A DNA stretch of 49,480 bases, taken from contig NZ_JACJRS010000041.1 of assembly GCF_014697375.1 (NCBI RefSeq), forward strand, positions 1 through 49,480, given 5' to 3'. The position numbers were made by a program, and so were the translations under genes. The stretch is from Phormidium sp. FACHB-1136 (GTDB lineage Bacteria > Cyanobacteriota > Cyanobacteriia > Phormidesmidales > Phormidesmidaceae). Shown here one piece after another: positions 1 to 8,492 of this stretch; the first letter of the stretch is position 1; the number at the start of each line of letters is the position of its first letter. The notes beneath the pieces are model-generated. The model was given only the letters and a program-made list of their open reading frames with translations, was not told where the DNA came from and made no database searches.

Positions 1-19
1 TTCATTTTAATCACGACTG

Positions 20-66
20 ACACAGTGCGATAGAAAGGTTATTTCTGTCTCACTGTGTTCTTTTTT
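20..66 (+). terminator. Rho-independent terminator of a gene left of the window
   Basis: Outer arms ACACAGTG (20-27) and CACTGTGT (51-58) enclose inner arms GATAGAAA (29-36) and TTTCTGTC (42-49) with a five-base loop, giving a stem of about 16 pairs with one mismatch and one G-T wobble. A T-rich run (57-66) follows on the plus strand only, so it most likely ends a plus-strand transcript entering from the left. Confidence 0.75.
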
Positions 67-108
67 GAGACGGCAATTCCCTGGATACTCAATTAATCGA
101 GGTGCCCC

Positions 109-162
109 TCAGATTAAAAAGAAAATCGTCAGATTAAAACACCCGATTCAATGGTCAGATTA
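109..162. repeat. Three copies of TCAGATTA
   Basis: The octamer TCAGATTA occurs at 109-116, 129-136 and 155-162, with spacings of 20 and 26 bases, in the AT-rich gap downstream of the minus-strand gene ending at 183. Function unknown; it could be a decayed repeat or a protein-binding array. Confidence 0.4.
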
Positions 163-182
163 GGGTCGGGCCTTTGGGGAAT

Positions 183-1082
183 CTACTGGAAGACAAAGGG
201 TAGGTTGTAGCCTACACCGAGGGAAAAGCCCAGGCCAAAACCGCTGGTCACGCGCACGTTAGTGGCGGCGTTGAGGGTGAAGGCACGGGAAATGGGCACA
301 TCGGCTCCGGCGTTCAGCATCAGGGCCGTGTTGCCGTTGAAGGGCACATCCACCCCAGCCCCCACGTAGGGCTGGAAGCGCACGCCACGGGCCGACAGAA
401 CGTTGAAGTTGTAGGTGAGGGGGATAGCAAAGTTGGTAAACCGCTCGGAGATGAAGAAACCGGGCCGCAGGGAGAACCGGGGGCCGAGGGAGATCTTGCT
501 GATCACGTTGACACCAAAATCGCCGATGGCGCTGTCGGGGTCGCCAAAGCCCACATTACCCGCTACGCCCAGGTAGGCAGGGGAAACGGAGGCATAGCCC
601 CGGCGGCTAGATTGGGCCAGTTCGACGCCTTCGTCGAGGGTGGGGGCCGATTCGGTAATCGACTCGTTGAGGGCGGCCTGAAGCCCTGCATTGTCAAAGC
701 TGATTAGGGCTTCGTCGCTAATTTGAAAGGCCACGGGAATGGCAGATTCCGTCAGCAGTCCGGCGGTGGTGGCCGCATTAGCGGGGATGGCTTCCACCCA
801 TTCGCTAGCCCCCTCGGTGGGGATTTCAGCCAGGGGAACTTCGGCCATGGGAACTTCAGCCAGGGGAACTTCGGCCACAGATTCAGTGGGGATAACCTCA
901 ACCAGGGTTTCGCCCAGATCGGTGGTTTCCGCTGCTAGGGGTTCTGTCAGGTCTGGGGTAACGACCTCGGTTAGGGTTGCGGTGGGCAGGGTCTCTACAT
1001 TTGCTTGGGCGGGTAGGGCGCTGACCAGAGTAGCCGCCGCCGCCACACTCGCTAGAGCCGACAGGGATTTTAGATGAACCAT
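183..1082 (-). CDS. Exported protein with acidic repeat linker and beta-barrel-like C-terminus
   Basis: I do not recognise a named family. From the ATG at 1082 the protein begins with a clear signal peptide ending in a PAQA-type cleavage site. Then comes an acidic, low-complexity linker containing several VPLAE/VPMAE units, encoded by a 15-base tandem repeat (about 825-879). The last roughly 120 residues (from about SSRRGYASVSPAYLGVAGN) alternate hydrophobic and polar residues, are rich in Gly and aromatics, and end in Phe-Gln, as in small outer-membrane beta-barrels. I infer an outer-membrane or periplasmic location. A GTG start at 1097 is possible, but the GAGGA ribosome-binding site directly abuts it; the same site lies about 15 bases from the ATG. 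It is the last gene before a 180-base AT-rich gap. Confidence 0.7.
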   Translation of the reverse strand: MVHLKSLSALASVAAAATLVSALPAQANVETLPTATLTEVVTPDLTEPLAAETTDLGETLVEVIPTESVAEVPLAEVPMAEVPLAEIPTEGASEWVEAIPANAATTAGLLTESAIPVAFQISDEALISFDNAGLQAALNESITESAPTLDEGVELAQSSRRGYASVSPAYLGVAGNVGFGDPDSAIGDFGVNVISKISLGPRFSLRPGFFISERFTNFAIPLTYNFNVLSARGVRFQPYVGAGVDVPFNGNTALMLNAGADVPISRAFTLNAATNVRVTSGFGLGFSLGVGYNLPFVFQ

Positions 1083-1307
1083 AGATTTAAATTTCACTCC
1101 TCAAAATTGCAGATGACCATTTGCCAGTGATCTTGAAGGTCTATACACACCACACAGGAATTGCCGAAAATTGTACCACCTCTTTCCAAAGGCAGTGGCC
1201 TTGGTGCCACATTCTCCGATGTCAGAAACCCCATTTCAATCCTCTCCACATCGCGGCGACCGCCTATCTACTCTCCGATTTAGCCCATCGCCAGGGAGAT
1301 CCGCCGC

Positions 1308-2249
1308 CTAAGCCTCAAGGCGGGTTTGGTCGGCTAATTGCTGGGTCAGGTAGGGGATAATCTCGCGGTTTTTGCTGTGCTCTTGCCCCTCGGTGAAGAT
1401 CACCAGGGTAAAGGGATGGTGGCCCGGAATTTCGATGTAGGCGGCATCGTGGCGTACCTGGCTGGTAAATCCGGCCTTGGAGTAGAGGGTGGCGTTGGGG
1501 GGCAGTCCCGATCCAATGAACCCGCTGACTTGATCTTCCTCTTCGCTAGGGGGGCGATCTAGGGTGAGATCCCGCTGCATCAACGCCAGCATGGCCTGGG
1601 AACGCGCCGCCGACACCGCCACCCCGCCCGCAAGGCTGTGGATTAACCGCGCCACGGCATGAGTAGTCAATTTATTCCGGTTTTCGTAGTGCTCGCCCAC
1701 AAAGGCCCGCTCCCGGCCATAGGGGCCATCGCACCAGGTCTTTTGGTTCATGTTGACCGTCGCCACCTCCGGCCACTGCAAGGACTGGAAGAACCGATTC
1801 ACAAGGTTACGCTGGTGCTGCCAGGTTTCAAAGGGGCCGGGGGGCAGTTCGGGGCCGCTGGTGGTGCCCGTCAACACGTCCATCACCAGGCTGGTGGCGT
1901 CATTGCTAGAGTCCACAATCATGTCCCGCAGGGCGCGGTCTAGCTCCACCGAGGAGGGAACCATGCCCTGCTCCAACCATTCCTGGGCGGCGACTAAGTA
2001 AAACAGCTTCACCACGCTGGCCGGATAGATCAGCTCCACCCCTCGATAGCTGGCCCCCCTGGGCTGGTGCTGCCAGAAATCGTGGGCACTGAGGGCACCG
2101 CCTGTGTTGGTGATGTACGGCGGATCGTAGACCACCCAAGTCACCGCAATTTGGTGGGGAGCCAGGGCCGGAAAGGTGGCCCAGAGGTTCTCCAATGCCT
2201 GATTCAGCCCTTGGGTGAGGTCGGCATGGTCGGTGAAAAAGGGTTTCAT
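1308..2249 (-). CDS. Class A beta-lactamase-like serine hydrolase
   Basis: The protein of 313 residues resembles the beta-lactamase2 (class A) fold family. The nucleophile motif S-x-x-K appears as SVVK (residues 78-81). An SDN-like element appears as S-S-N-D around 114-117, and a KTG-like element as K-A-G (258-260) before a beta strand. No signal peptide is seen, so a cytoplasmic place or an unusual export route must be assumed. The SDN and KTG elements are not canonical, so true beta-lactamase activity is doubtful; a peptidase or esterase is as likely. The ATG at 2249 gives a sensible N-terminus. The 115 bases upstream are G/T-rich on the plus strand. The gene follows the cyclic-nucleotide-binding gene on the same strand and could share its transcript. 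Confidence 0.75.
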   Translation of the reverse strand: MKPFFTDHADLTQGLNQALENLWATFPALAPHQIAVTWVVYDPPYITNTGGALSAHDFWQHQPRGASYRGVELIYPASVVKLFYLVAAQEWLEQGMVPSSVELDRALRDMIVDSSNDATSLVMDVLTGTTSGPELPPGPFETWQHQRNLVNRFFQSLQWPEVATVNMNQKTWCDGPYGRERAFVGEHYENRNKLTTHAVARLIHSLAGGVAVSAARSQAMLALMQRDLTLDRPPSEEEDQVSGFIGSGLPPNATLYSKAGFTSQVRHDAAYIEIPGHHPFTLVIFTEGQEHSKNREIIPYLTQQLADQTRLEA

Positions 2250-2364
2250 GGGCGGGTTGTTGATTGGGGGGTTGGGTTATTAGCTATTTGGTCGAGTGGG
2301 GAGGCTTAGTGGTTGGTTATTGGTGATTAGTTCTTGGGGGGAGGAGTTCTTGGGGGATTGGGGG
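2250..2364. other. G/T-rich spacer with G runs
   Basis: On the plus strand this spacer has G runs at 2266-2271, 2298-2301, 2336-2341, 2352-2356 and 2360-2364, and AGTTCTTGGGGG is repeated at 2329-2340 and 2345-2356. It lies between two minus-strand genes. No gene is seen. Confidence 0.4.
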
Positions 2365-2928
2365 TTAGTAGAGGATGGGGTGATCCCAAGCGGGGACGGG
2401 GTAGCCTTCGCGTGGGTAGGGCTCAGCGGGGAGAGGTAAGGTAGGGGTGGGGGGGGTGCGCTTTGCCTTGGCTACCTTTAGGCGACCCTTCACCAGGTTG
2501 AGATCTTGATTGAGTTCGCGAATGCGGCGGGACAGTAGGCGAATGATGTTGACGGCGATGCCGGGGGTTTCGTCGATGGCGTCGTAGAGTTGCTGTTGGG
2601 TGAGCACCAGGCAATCGCAGGGCTCTAGGGTGGTGACGGAGGCGGAACGCGGCTCAGCATCAAACACCGACATTTCGCCAAAGCAGTCTCCGGCGTGGAA
2701 CTGGGCCACCTGCTGCCCACTGAGGTGAACGCTGACCTGACCGGAGACGATGATGTACATGGCCCGTCCTTCCTGGCCTTCGGTGATGATGGTGTAGCCC
2801 GCATCGAAGTGAACTTCGTCCATGACAGGGGCAAGGCGCATTAAAAAATCATCCCGCAGTTCCTCAAAGATGGGCACCCGACGGATAAACAGAAGGCGAT
2901 CTAGGCTGTTGAGGGTTGTATCTGGCAT
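2365..2928 (-). CDS. Cyclic nucleotide-binding domain protein
   Basis: A single CNMP-binding (CAP-like) domain occupies about residues 20-130 from the ATG at 2928. The phosphate-binding cassette reads F-G-E-M-S-V-F-D-A-E-P-R-S-A-S, which retains the Gly-Glu and Arg-Ser-Ala residues that contact the nucleotide in this family, so cAMP or cGMP binding is plausible. A helix rich in Arg and Leu follows, then a short proline-rich tail; there is no helix-turn-helix, so it is not a CRP transcription factor. A TTG at 2973, four bases after the stop of the transporter gene, would add 15 residues that look unlike the family; I prefer the ATG. Placement right behind the HEAT-repeat transporter suggests it is a regulatory partner (inference). 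Confidence 0.85.
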   Translation of the reverse strand: MPDTTLNSLDRLLFIRRVPIFEELRDDFLMRLAPVMDEVHFDAGYTIITEGQEGRAMYIIVSGQVSVHLSGQQVAQFHAGDCFGEMSVFDAEPRSASVTTLEPCDCLVLTQQQLYDAIDETPGIAVNIIRLLSRRIRELNQDLNLVKGRLKVAKAKRTPPTPTLPLPAEPYPREGYPVPAWDHPILY

Positions 2929-2976
2929 AGGATCAACGAGGCCAAGGGAACAGGGCACACGGCGGTAGGCCAAGCG

Positions 2977-5964
2977 TTACAAATCTGGTTCCAAATTATA
3001 GGTGCTCATTAGGTGGTTAACCTGGCGGGCCACCAATTCATTAGGATCCTGCTGCATCATTGGCAGGATGTCTCGCAGGGCACGGGGGGAGGCCACCGCC
3101 AGGTACCCTAGCACGGCCTCTCGCACAAAGCCCGTGGGGTGTTGCAGCAGGGCCAAGGTATGGGGGGCGGTCACGTTCCAGTGTTTGGCCTTGGCGAGGT
3201 GGAAGCAACAGGCCAAGGCCCAGTCGGACAGCAGGTGGCGCAGGTCGAGCAGTTGGCGCAGGCGGTCGCGGGGCGACAGGGGCGTATAGGCAATCAGGGG
3301 GGTGGAGAGGCTGAGGCGCTTGAGTTTGTCGGCATCGGGCTGACGATCCAGCAAGATTAAGATTGTGCGCTTGCTGGAGATGTCGAGGCAGTTATCGAGG
3401 ATTTCTAGCCCCTTGGCCCAGCTCGACACCGACCCGCTGAGGCTGGCCTGGGCGGCTTGGACGGCATTGGCGGGGGAGATAAACCGCAATAGCATAAACA
3501 AGCGCTCAATGGCGTCATGCTCCAACCCCTCCAAGGCCGACAGCAGCAGCCGTTCCTCCATCGTGGTCGCGGTGCCATCAAAGTCGATCTTGGCGGCCAG
3601 GATTTGGCCCACAAAGGCCAGTTCGGTATCGATCAATTCCTCAAAGCCACTGCGGCCCAACAGTTGATCGAGGGCGTTGTCGATCAGGTTGGATCGCTTC
3701 ACCCCGGTTTCTTGGTAGAGCTTCAGCAGAATGCGTAGAATTTGGCGACGGGTTTGGCCCCAGGAGCTCATCAGGTTTTGAATCAGCGCCTCCAAGGCCC
3801 GTGAGCTGCCAATTGCCCCGATCACCTGCCACGCCTGGTTTCTCAGTCCCTCTGGTTGGTACTCGTCGGTGGCTAGGGTTTCCAGCATGGGCAGGGCTTC
3901 ATCGCCCAGGCGGGTGAGGGCTTCGCTGGCGGCGGTGCGAGTGGATTTGTACTGCAACGCCTTCAGCAGGGAGGGGTAGTACTTCTTATACTGGGTGGCG
4001 GCGATGGCCTCCAGGATGGCCCGCCGCACCCGCAGGGAAGGATCCTGAAGTAGGTCGTCAATATAAATGCTGAGGGATTCCATATAATCGGCCTCCCCTA
4101 GGGCTTGGCAACCCATCACCCGCTCCCGTTCCCGCTCGTTCACTAGCATTTTTCGCAGGGTGGCGGTGGCCTCGGCTCGGTCGTTGATGTTGCCCCGCCG
4201 CAGCATCAGGGACGCCGCCGTACCCCGCACCACCGCATCCACATCGGGGGAAAGGTAGGGCCGCAGTTCGTCGATATTGTAGGTTTCCTGGGCCAGCCAG
4301 ACGTAGCGCAGGGCTAGAGCCTGTACCTCCGGGCTGGTTTGGGATTGGGTCAACAGGGTTCGCACTACCTGGTGATACCGAGGATCGGGATGTTCCAACA
4401 TCACCTGGAGGCTGTGCTGCTGAAGGCTGGAGGAAAACACGGGCAGATGGGGGGTCAGCACCTCGCCCAAGTCCTTGGGGGCAATCTGGCTGAGAACGTC
4501 GATGTAGGAATGCTTGTCCGCCTCGGACTTATTTTTTTCCAGCCCCTCCACCAGGTTTTTCTTCATCCCCCGCCGATCCCCATCGGAGAAGGTGGTCAGC
4601 CCCCGTTCTGCCCCCTGCACCAGGAGATTGAGGTAGCGGGTGCGCAGCAGGGCCATCAGACCAAACCACACCAACCCTGCCACCACGGTGCCCGCCAGAA
4701 AGATCTGGGACTGAAGCACGGGGTTATCCAAGCCTAAACGGTTGGCCATCGCAATGGTGACCAAAATTACCACCCCCGTACCGCCCATGGACAGGGGTTC
4801 GGCAATCCCCCCCACCCACGACTGCACCGTACTGCGTACCCGGTCGGAAATGGGCTGGAACAGCACTGGGCGGGTGGTGGCCACCAGGGTATAGCGCAAC
4901 CACTCATCAAAAAATTTGAGGATGACGAGGCCAAAAAAGAGGGCGGAAGCACCCCCAAAAATTGGAAAACTAAGGGTCAGGGTGACGAGGCCCACAACCA
5001 CAATGACCGAAGGCAGTACTAGGGCCACCGCAAACACCCCCTCCCGCTCAATCAAACGGCTAGAGGTAAACCACTGGGTGAACAGTTCAATCAGCCCTAG
5101 TAAGCCGCTAAAAATCCCTAGGAATGCGGCAATGGCTTCCACTTCTAGAGTAAGTTCTAGCTGCTGAAAAAACTGAAACTCGATGGAGAACAGTAGCATT
5201 TGGGCCAATACAAAGAACGAAAATAGCAGCACCACGTACTGCCGCATGGCCCCTTTAAGTCGTTGCTTAGACTGGTGACTTTCTACGTCCTGGGCTTGCC
5301 GTTTGGGGGAATCTGGAAAAGCGTGGGCATAGTTCACACTGAGGTAATACAGCATCCCAGTGCCAAACAGCATGACGGCAAAGGACAACAACATCACATT
5401 TTTGAGCCCTACAAACCGCATCAAAATAGCCACAGAAAAGCCACTCAAAACGTCGGCCAGCAGATTACCACTGCTAATAATTGGAAAGGCTCGCTTGATC
5501 TCTCGAATATTGAAAATTTGGTTGGCTGTAACCGACAGATTCAGATCGTTGAGGTTATAAATCGCTTCGATCCAAAGACGCAGCAAAAAGACCGTCAAAA
5601 AGGTGAATTTCTCTATTGATAGCCCCCAGAAAAAAACCAGAATTGGTAGGGCCATCAACAGGGAAATTAAGACAATTACCCAGCGCAGGGGAAACACCCG
5701 TTGCAGCCAGGAATACAGCACGCTCATCCCCAGCCCTACCCCGGCACTGAAGATATAAATCCAGGGTAGTCGAGCCGCCCCATATTTACCCAGAAATAAC
5801 TCCGCCGAACTCACCTCTAGCCACAAAATCCCCATGGAGGTGGCGGTGTAGAAGGCGAACATTAACAGGGTGCGCCCCTGCTCATCTGGACGTAGGTTGA
5901 TGAGGTTGAGGAAGCGTTCCCGCAGCCTTTGACGGTTTTGAACGGGGATGGACGATACACTCAT
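2977..5964 (-). CDS. ATP/ADP-carrier-like MFS transporter with C-terminal HEAT repeats
   Basis: The first approximately 440 residues hold about 11-12 hydrophobic segments. They include a stretch like NQIFNIREIKRAFPIISSG, which resembles the NTT/TLC nucleotide-transporter branch of the major facilitator superfamily. The rest, to residue 995, is soluble alpha-alpha solenoid: successive helices with phrases such as DPSLRVRRAILEAIA and GFVREAVLGYLA typical of HEAT repeats. Known NTT proteins exchange ATP and ADP in plastids and intracellular bacteria; HEAT-fused relatives exist in free-living bacteria, and their substrate is largely unknown. The start at 5964 precedes the first membrane segment by about 30 residues. 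The cyclic-nucleotide-binding gene follows 48 bases downstream of its stop, suggesting an operon. Substrate not predictable from sequence. Confidence 0.85.
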   Translation of the reverse strand: MSVSSIPVQNRQRLRERFLNLINLRPDEQGRTLLMFAFYTATSMGILWLEVSSAELFLGKYGAARLPWIYIFSAGVGLGMSVLYSWLQRVFPLRWVIVLISLLMALPILVFFWGLSIEKFTFLTVFLLRLWIEAIYNLNDLNLSVTANQIFNIREIKRAFPIISSGNLLADVLSGFSVAILMRFVGLKNVMLLSFAVMLFGTGMLYYLSVNYAHAFPDSPKRQAQDVESHQSKQRLKGAMRQYVVLLFSFFVLAQMLLFSIEFQFFQQLELTLEVEAIAAFLGIFSGLLGLIELFTQWFTSSRLIEREGVFAVALVLPSVIVVVGLVTLTLSFPIFGGASALFFGLVILKFFDEWLRYTLVATTRPVLFQPISDRVRSTVQSWVGGIAEPLSMGGTGVVILVTIAMANRLGLDNPVLQSQIFLAGTVVAGLVWFGLMALLRTRYLNLLVQGAERGLTTFSDGDRRGMKKNLVEGLEKNKSEADKHSYIDVLSQIAPKDLGEVLTPHLPVFSSSLQQHSLQVMLEHPDPRYHQVVRTLLTQSQTSPEVQALALRYVWLAQETYNIDELRPYLSPDVDAVVRGTAASLMLRRGNINDRAEATATLRKMLVNERERERVMGCQALGEADYMESLSIYIDDLLQDPSLRVRRAILEAIAATQYKKYYPSLLKALQYKSTRTAASEALTRLGDEALPMLETLATDEYQPEGLRNQAWQVIGAIGSSRALEALIQNLMSSWGQTRRQILRILLKLYQETGVKRSNLIDNALDQLLGRSGFEELIDTELAFVGQILAAKIDFDGTATTMEERLLLSALEGLEHDAIERLFMLLRFISPANAVQAAQASLSGSVSSWAKGLEILDNCLDISSKRTILILLDRQPDADKLKRLSLSTPLIAYTPLSPRDRLRQLLDLRHLLSDWALACCFHLAKAKHWNVTAPHTLALLQHPTGFVREAVLGYLAVASPRALRDILPMMQQDPNELVARQVNHLMSTYNLEPDL

Positions 5965-6069
5965 GCCGTTGCAGGGAGGAGGTCTATGCTTAAGGATAGC
6001 GAAGGTTTCAGGCTAGGCCACCGGATTTAGGATACTACCCTGGGATAGAAGCCTTGCCCTGCCCCTGCC

Positions 6070-6654
6070 CTAGGCTGAGCGAGATCCCTGGGAAATGGGG
6101 GAAACTACGGAAGGGTGGGTATCCACAGCCCTGCCCACCTGGCGCAGATCGACCGCATAGCCCGCCACCACCAAGTACAGGGCATCGGCCACCGCACCCA
6201 GTTGTCGGGTAAGCTGGCCCAGTCGATCCCGAAATTGTCGCCCCGCTGGATAGGCGGGTACCACGCCCCAGCCCGTTTCTTCGGCCACGAAAATCACGGT
6301 CGCCGCTGTTTGCTGCACACTGGCGATCACGCTCGCCACGGTTTCTTGCCACTGGGCCTCGTCCTGGCCTAGCTCATTGGCCAACCAGGTACCGAGGGAA
6401 TCCACCAGCAAACAATCCGTCGCCTTGCCTGCCAAGATCGCCGCCGATAGCCCCACGGGCACCTCCCACAGCCGCCAATCTGCTGGACGCCGCTGCCGAT
6501 GTTGTTCTAGCCGTGCCTGCCACTCTTGGTCGTTAGGATCCACCGCTGAGGTGGCCACATAGACAACCTCCTGCTGGGATTGTTGGGCTAGGGTTTCTGC
6601 CCATTCGCTTTTGCCCGACCGGGTTGGCCCCGTCACTACCACGATTTGCTTCAC
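6070..6654 (-). CDS. cobU: Bifunctional adenosylcobinamide kinase / guanylyltransferase
   Basis: CobU phosphorylates adenosylcobinamide and then attaches GMP, in the late nucleotide-loop assembly branch of cobalamin synthesis. The protein (194 residues, the usual size of about 180-190) opens with a P-loop, GPTRSGKS at residues 9-16. It has the family segments LVDSLGTWLANEL and VAEETGWGVVPAYPAGRQFRD, and the closing DALYLVVAGYAVDLR. The start is GTG; no in-frame ATG comes before the P-loop. No other cobalamin gene is adjacent. It lies between the transporter and the TerB-domain gene on the same strand, with spacers of about 105 and 131 bases, so co-transcription is uncertain. Confidence 0.93.
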   Translation of the reverse strand: MKQIVVVTGPTRSGKSEWAETLAQQSQQEVVYVATSAVDPNDQEWQARLEQHRQRRPADWRLWEVPVGLSAAILAGKATDCLLVDSLGTWLANELGQDEAQWQETVASVIASVQQTAATVIFVAEETGWGVVPAYPAGRQFRDRLGQLTRQLGAVADALYLVVAGYAVDLRQVGRAVDTHPSVVSPISQGSRSA

Positions 6655-6785
6655 CCGTTGTTCTCTATCTCCTACGTTAGGGCTATCCTAGGCGACTTCC
6701 AAAGGCGACTCCCAAAATGGACGATCCCCTGGCATGGAAGGGATGGAAGGGATGGATTGGAGACACTGACCTGTCTACCAAGGCC

Positions 6786-7475
6786 CTACAGTAGGGGCGT
6801 CACGTCCTCGCCGCATTCGTCCGCCAGGTAGGACAAGGCCCGGAACCGCAGCCCCACCAGTTGGTCGTAGAGGGGGTTGAGCTTGCACATGGCCGGAATA
6901 TGTACCAGCTTTTTCTTAAACAGCACCACATCTCGCTCGAAGGGGCATTGGGAGGGAATCAGTTTGCAGACAAATCGGGCCAAGCGAGGATCGTGAACCT
7001 CAAGCTGGTCGAGCCATTCGCGGGCGGGTTTGAGGGGGTCGATTTTGCCCTCGGCGGGGGGATGTAGGCCAGCGGGCAAAGCGTCGCTGTGGGCCTCGGC
7101 CTCAGCAGAATACAGGGTAGACCGTACCGAAGCGAGCACCTTGTCTTCTAATCGCAGCGCCTCACAAAACTGCTGAAGTTTCTGATCTTCCTCAACGGAA
7201 TACACCCCATCCGCGAGGGCAACCATCACCGCCATGCGCAAAAAATTCTCGGCGGCGGGGGCATCGTGGCCGAGGGTGGTGGCCAGTTCTTCGGGGGTCA
7301 CGGGGTCAAAATGGTCGAAGTCAGTACAGGGGGCCAGTTCCTCCTGGGTGATAGCGGTGATCAGATCTTTTTCCTCGTCGTCAAAATGTCCATCGGCCCA
7401 GGCTAGGGTGAGTAATCCCCGCATCCAAACTTTAATTTGCTCCTGGGTATAGGGGGAGGGGGTTAGGGTGGCCAT
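6786..7475 (-). CDS. TerB-like / Mo-dependent nitrogenase C-terminal domain protein
   Basis: Residues about 10-125 form a helical TerB-like domain with a motif of the type LAWADGHFDDEEKDLI and a second acidic helix pair (VALADGVYSVEEDQKL). Residues about 145-225 match the cyanobacterial domain named Mo-dependent nitrogenase C-terminal: WLDQLEVHDPRLARFVCKLI, then SQCPFERDV, then LCKLNPLYDQLVGLRFRAL-like text. Despite the domain name the protein is not a nitrogenase component, and no nif gene lies in this window; it is common in non-fixing cyanobacteria and of unknown function. It has no signal peptide or membrane segment. A ribosome-binding sequence (GAGGA) sits about eight bases before the ATG at 7475. 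Confidence 0.85.
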   Translation of the reverse strand: MATLTPSPYTQEQIKVWMRGLLTLAWADGHFDDEEKDLITAITQEELAPCTDFDHFDPVTPEELATTLGHDAPAAENFLRMAVMVALADGVYSVEEDQKLQQFCEALRLEDKVLASVRSTLYSAEAEAHSDALPAGLHPPAEGKIDPLKPAREWLDQLEVHDPRLARFVCKLIPSQCPFERDVVLFKKKLVHIPAMCKLNPLYDQLVGLRFRALSYLADECGEDVTPLL

Positions 7476-7735
7476 AGCATGTCCTCAAGGGGGATAAACC
7501 AAGCATAATCGGCAATCCAGCATGGCCCAAACACCTGAGAAAGCGAAGGACTTCGGCTTGTCTCCCAATCCGCCCAGCCTGGATCGCCCGGATTCTGTAT
7601 TCTCTCTGGCGACTCAATTTTAACCCTCTACTACCAGGGAAAGGGGCTTTTCCTGTGCCGTTTGTTAGGCTGGCTAGGGCTATGCTGGATCTGTGCCTAC
7701 CCCTGTCCCCATCGCCGTTTCCGCTGGTCTTTGCT

Positions 7736-8332
7736 ATGGTTTATCCTGCCCTGTCTGCCCGATGCCGCTGGCTGGCCCTGGCCCTGCTGACTGGCACAAC
7801 GGCAGGGGTTCCCATCCTGCTTCCCCAAGCCATGCCCGCCGCCGAGGCCATTCAGTATCACGATGGCACCGTGGAGTTTTCGGCCCCGCCCCGGCTGGTG
7901 GATAGCTACGCCACCCGCAACCTGGTCAGCGATGGCGGTGTCACCTACTACCTCACGATTGACTTCCCCGCCGCCGCCGAGGAACCCATGGATCGCATCG
8001 TCATCAGCCTTGACGAGGGCCATGATCCGATTTTTCGCTATCAACTCGAGGCGATTCAGGTCTGGCAGACGGTGGGCGAGGAGAAACGGCTGGTGTCCCT
8101 GGGCGACCTCAGCCAAGATCGCGATACCCAAGCCCTCACCATTGGCTTTGACCCGCCCCTGCCCCCCGGCGGCACCGTGACCCTTGCCCTGCGCCCCGTC
8201 CGCAACCCCCGCTTTGCCGGAGTCTACCTGTTTGGGGCCAGGGCTTTTCCGGTAGGGGAAACCGTGCGGCCCACCTTTATGGGCTTTGCCCGCCTCAGTT
8301 TCTATGAACGCGACCGCCCCCATTGGCCCTAG
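7736..8332 (+). CDS. Exported DUF2808 family protein
   Basis: DUF2808 proteins are small exported proteins known almost only from cyanobacteria, function unknown. From the ATG at 7736 the protein starts with a signal peptide (hydrophobic LALALLTGTTAGVPILL core, then an AEA-type site). The mature part carries family phrases: a YYLTIDFPAAAEEPMDRI stretch, a central FDPPLPPGGTVTLALRPVRNP and the ending GVYLFGARAFPVGE followed by an F-M-G-F-A-R-L-S-F-Y segment. The family usually acts outside the cytoplasm, by signal peptide evidence only. A GTG at 7655 would add 27 residues in front of the signal peptide, which is unlikely. It is divergent from the TerB-domain gene and convergent with mgdA. Confidence 0.88.
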   Translation: MVYPALSARCRWLALALLTGTTAGVPILLPQAMPAAEAIQYHDGTVEFSAPPRLVDSYATRNLVSDGGVTYYLTIDFPAAAEEPMDRIVISLDEGHDPIFRYQLEAIQVWQTVGEEKRLVSLGDLSQDRDTQALTIGFDPPLPPGGTVTLALRPVRNPRFAGVYLFGARAFPVGETVRPTFMGFARLSFYERDRPHWP

Positions 8333-8492
8333 GGGCCTTCTAGAACCAGTAACCGATCAACTCCCCCCCATTGGCCCAGAAGATTACCAACTTAAGGTAG
8401 ATCAGCCCGATTGACTGCCTCCGTAGCTAGCCAGATGTCTCCCCTCCCCTGATTTTTTCGATCTACTGGGCCTCCTTGATCTAGCCAAGGGA

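Noticed and set aside
1121-1360. 79-codon plus-strand frame in the gap after the first gene
   Set aside because: Overlaps the end of the serine hydrolase gene and shows no conserved features.
6786-7475. Nitrogenase gene cluster suggested by the Mo-nitrogenase C-terminal domain name
   Set aside because: The domain is common in non-fixing cyanobacteria and no nif gene is present.
7697-8323. 208-codon open frame antisense to the DUF2808 gene
   Set aside because: It mirrors a well-supported exported protein, has glycine-rich low-complexity translation and no family resemblance; long antisense frames are common in GC-rich DNA.
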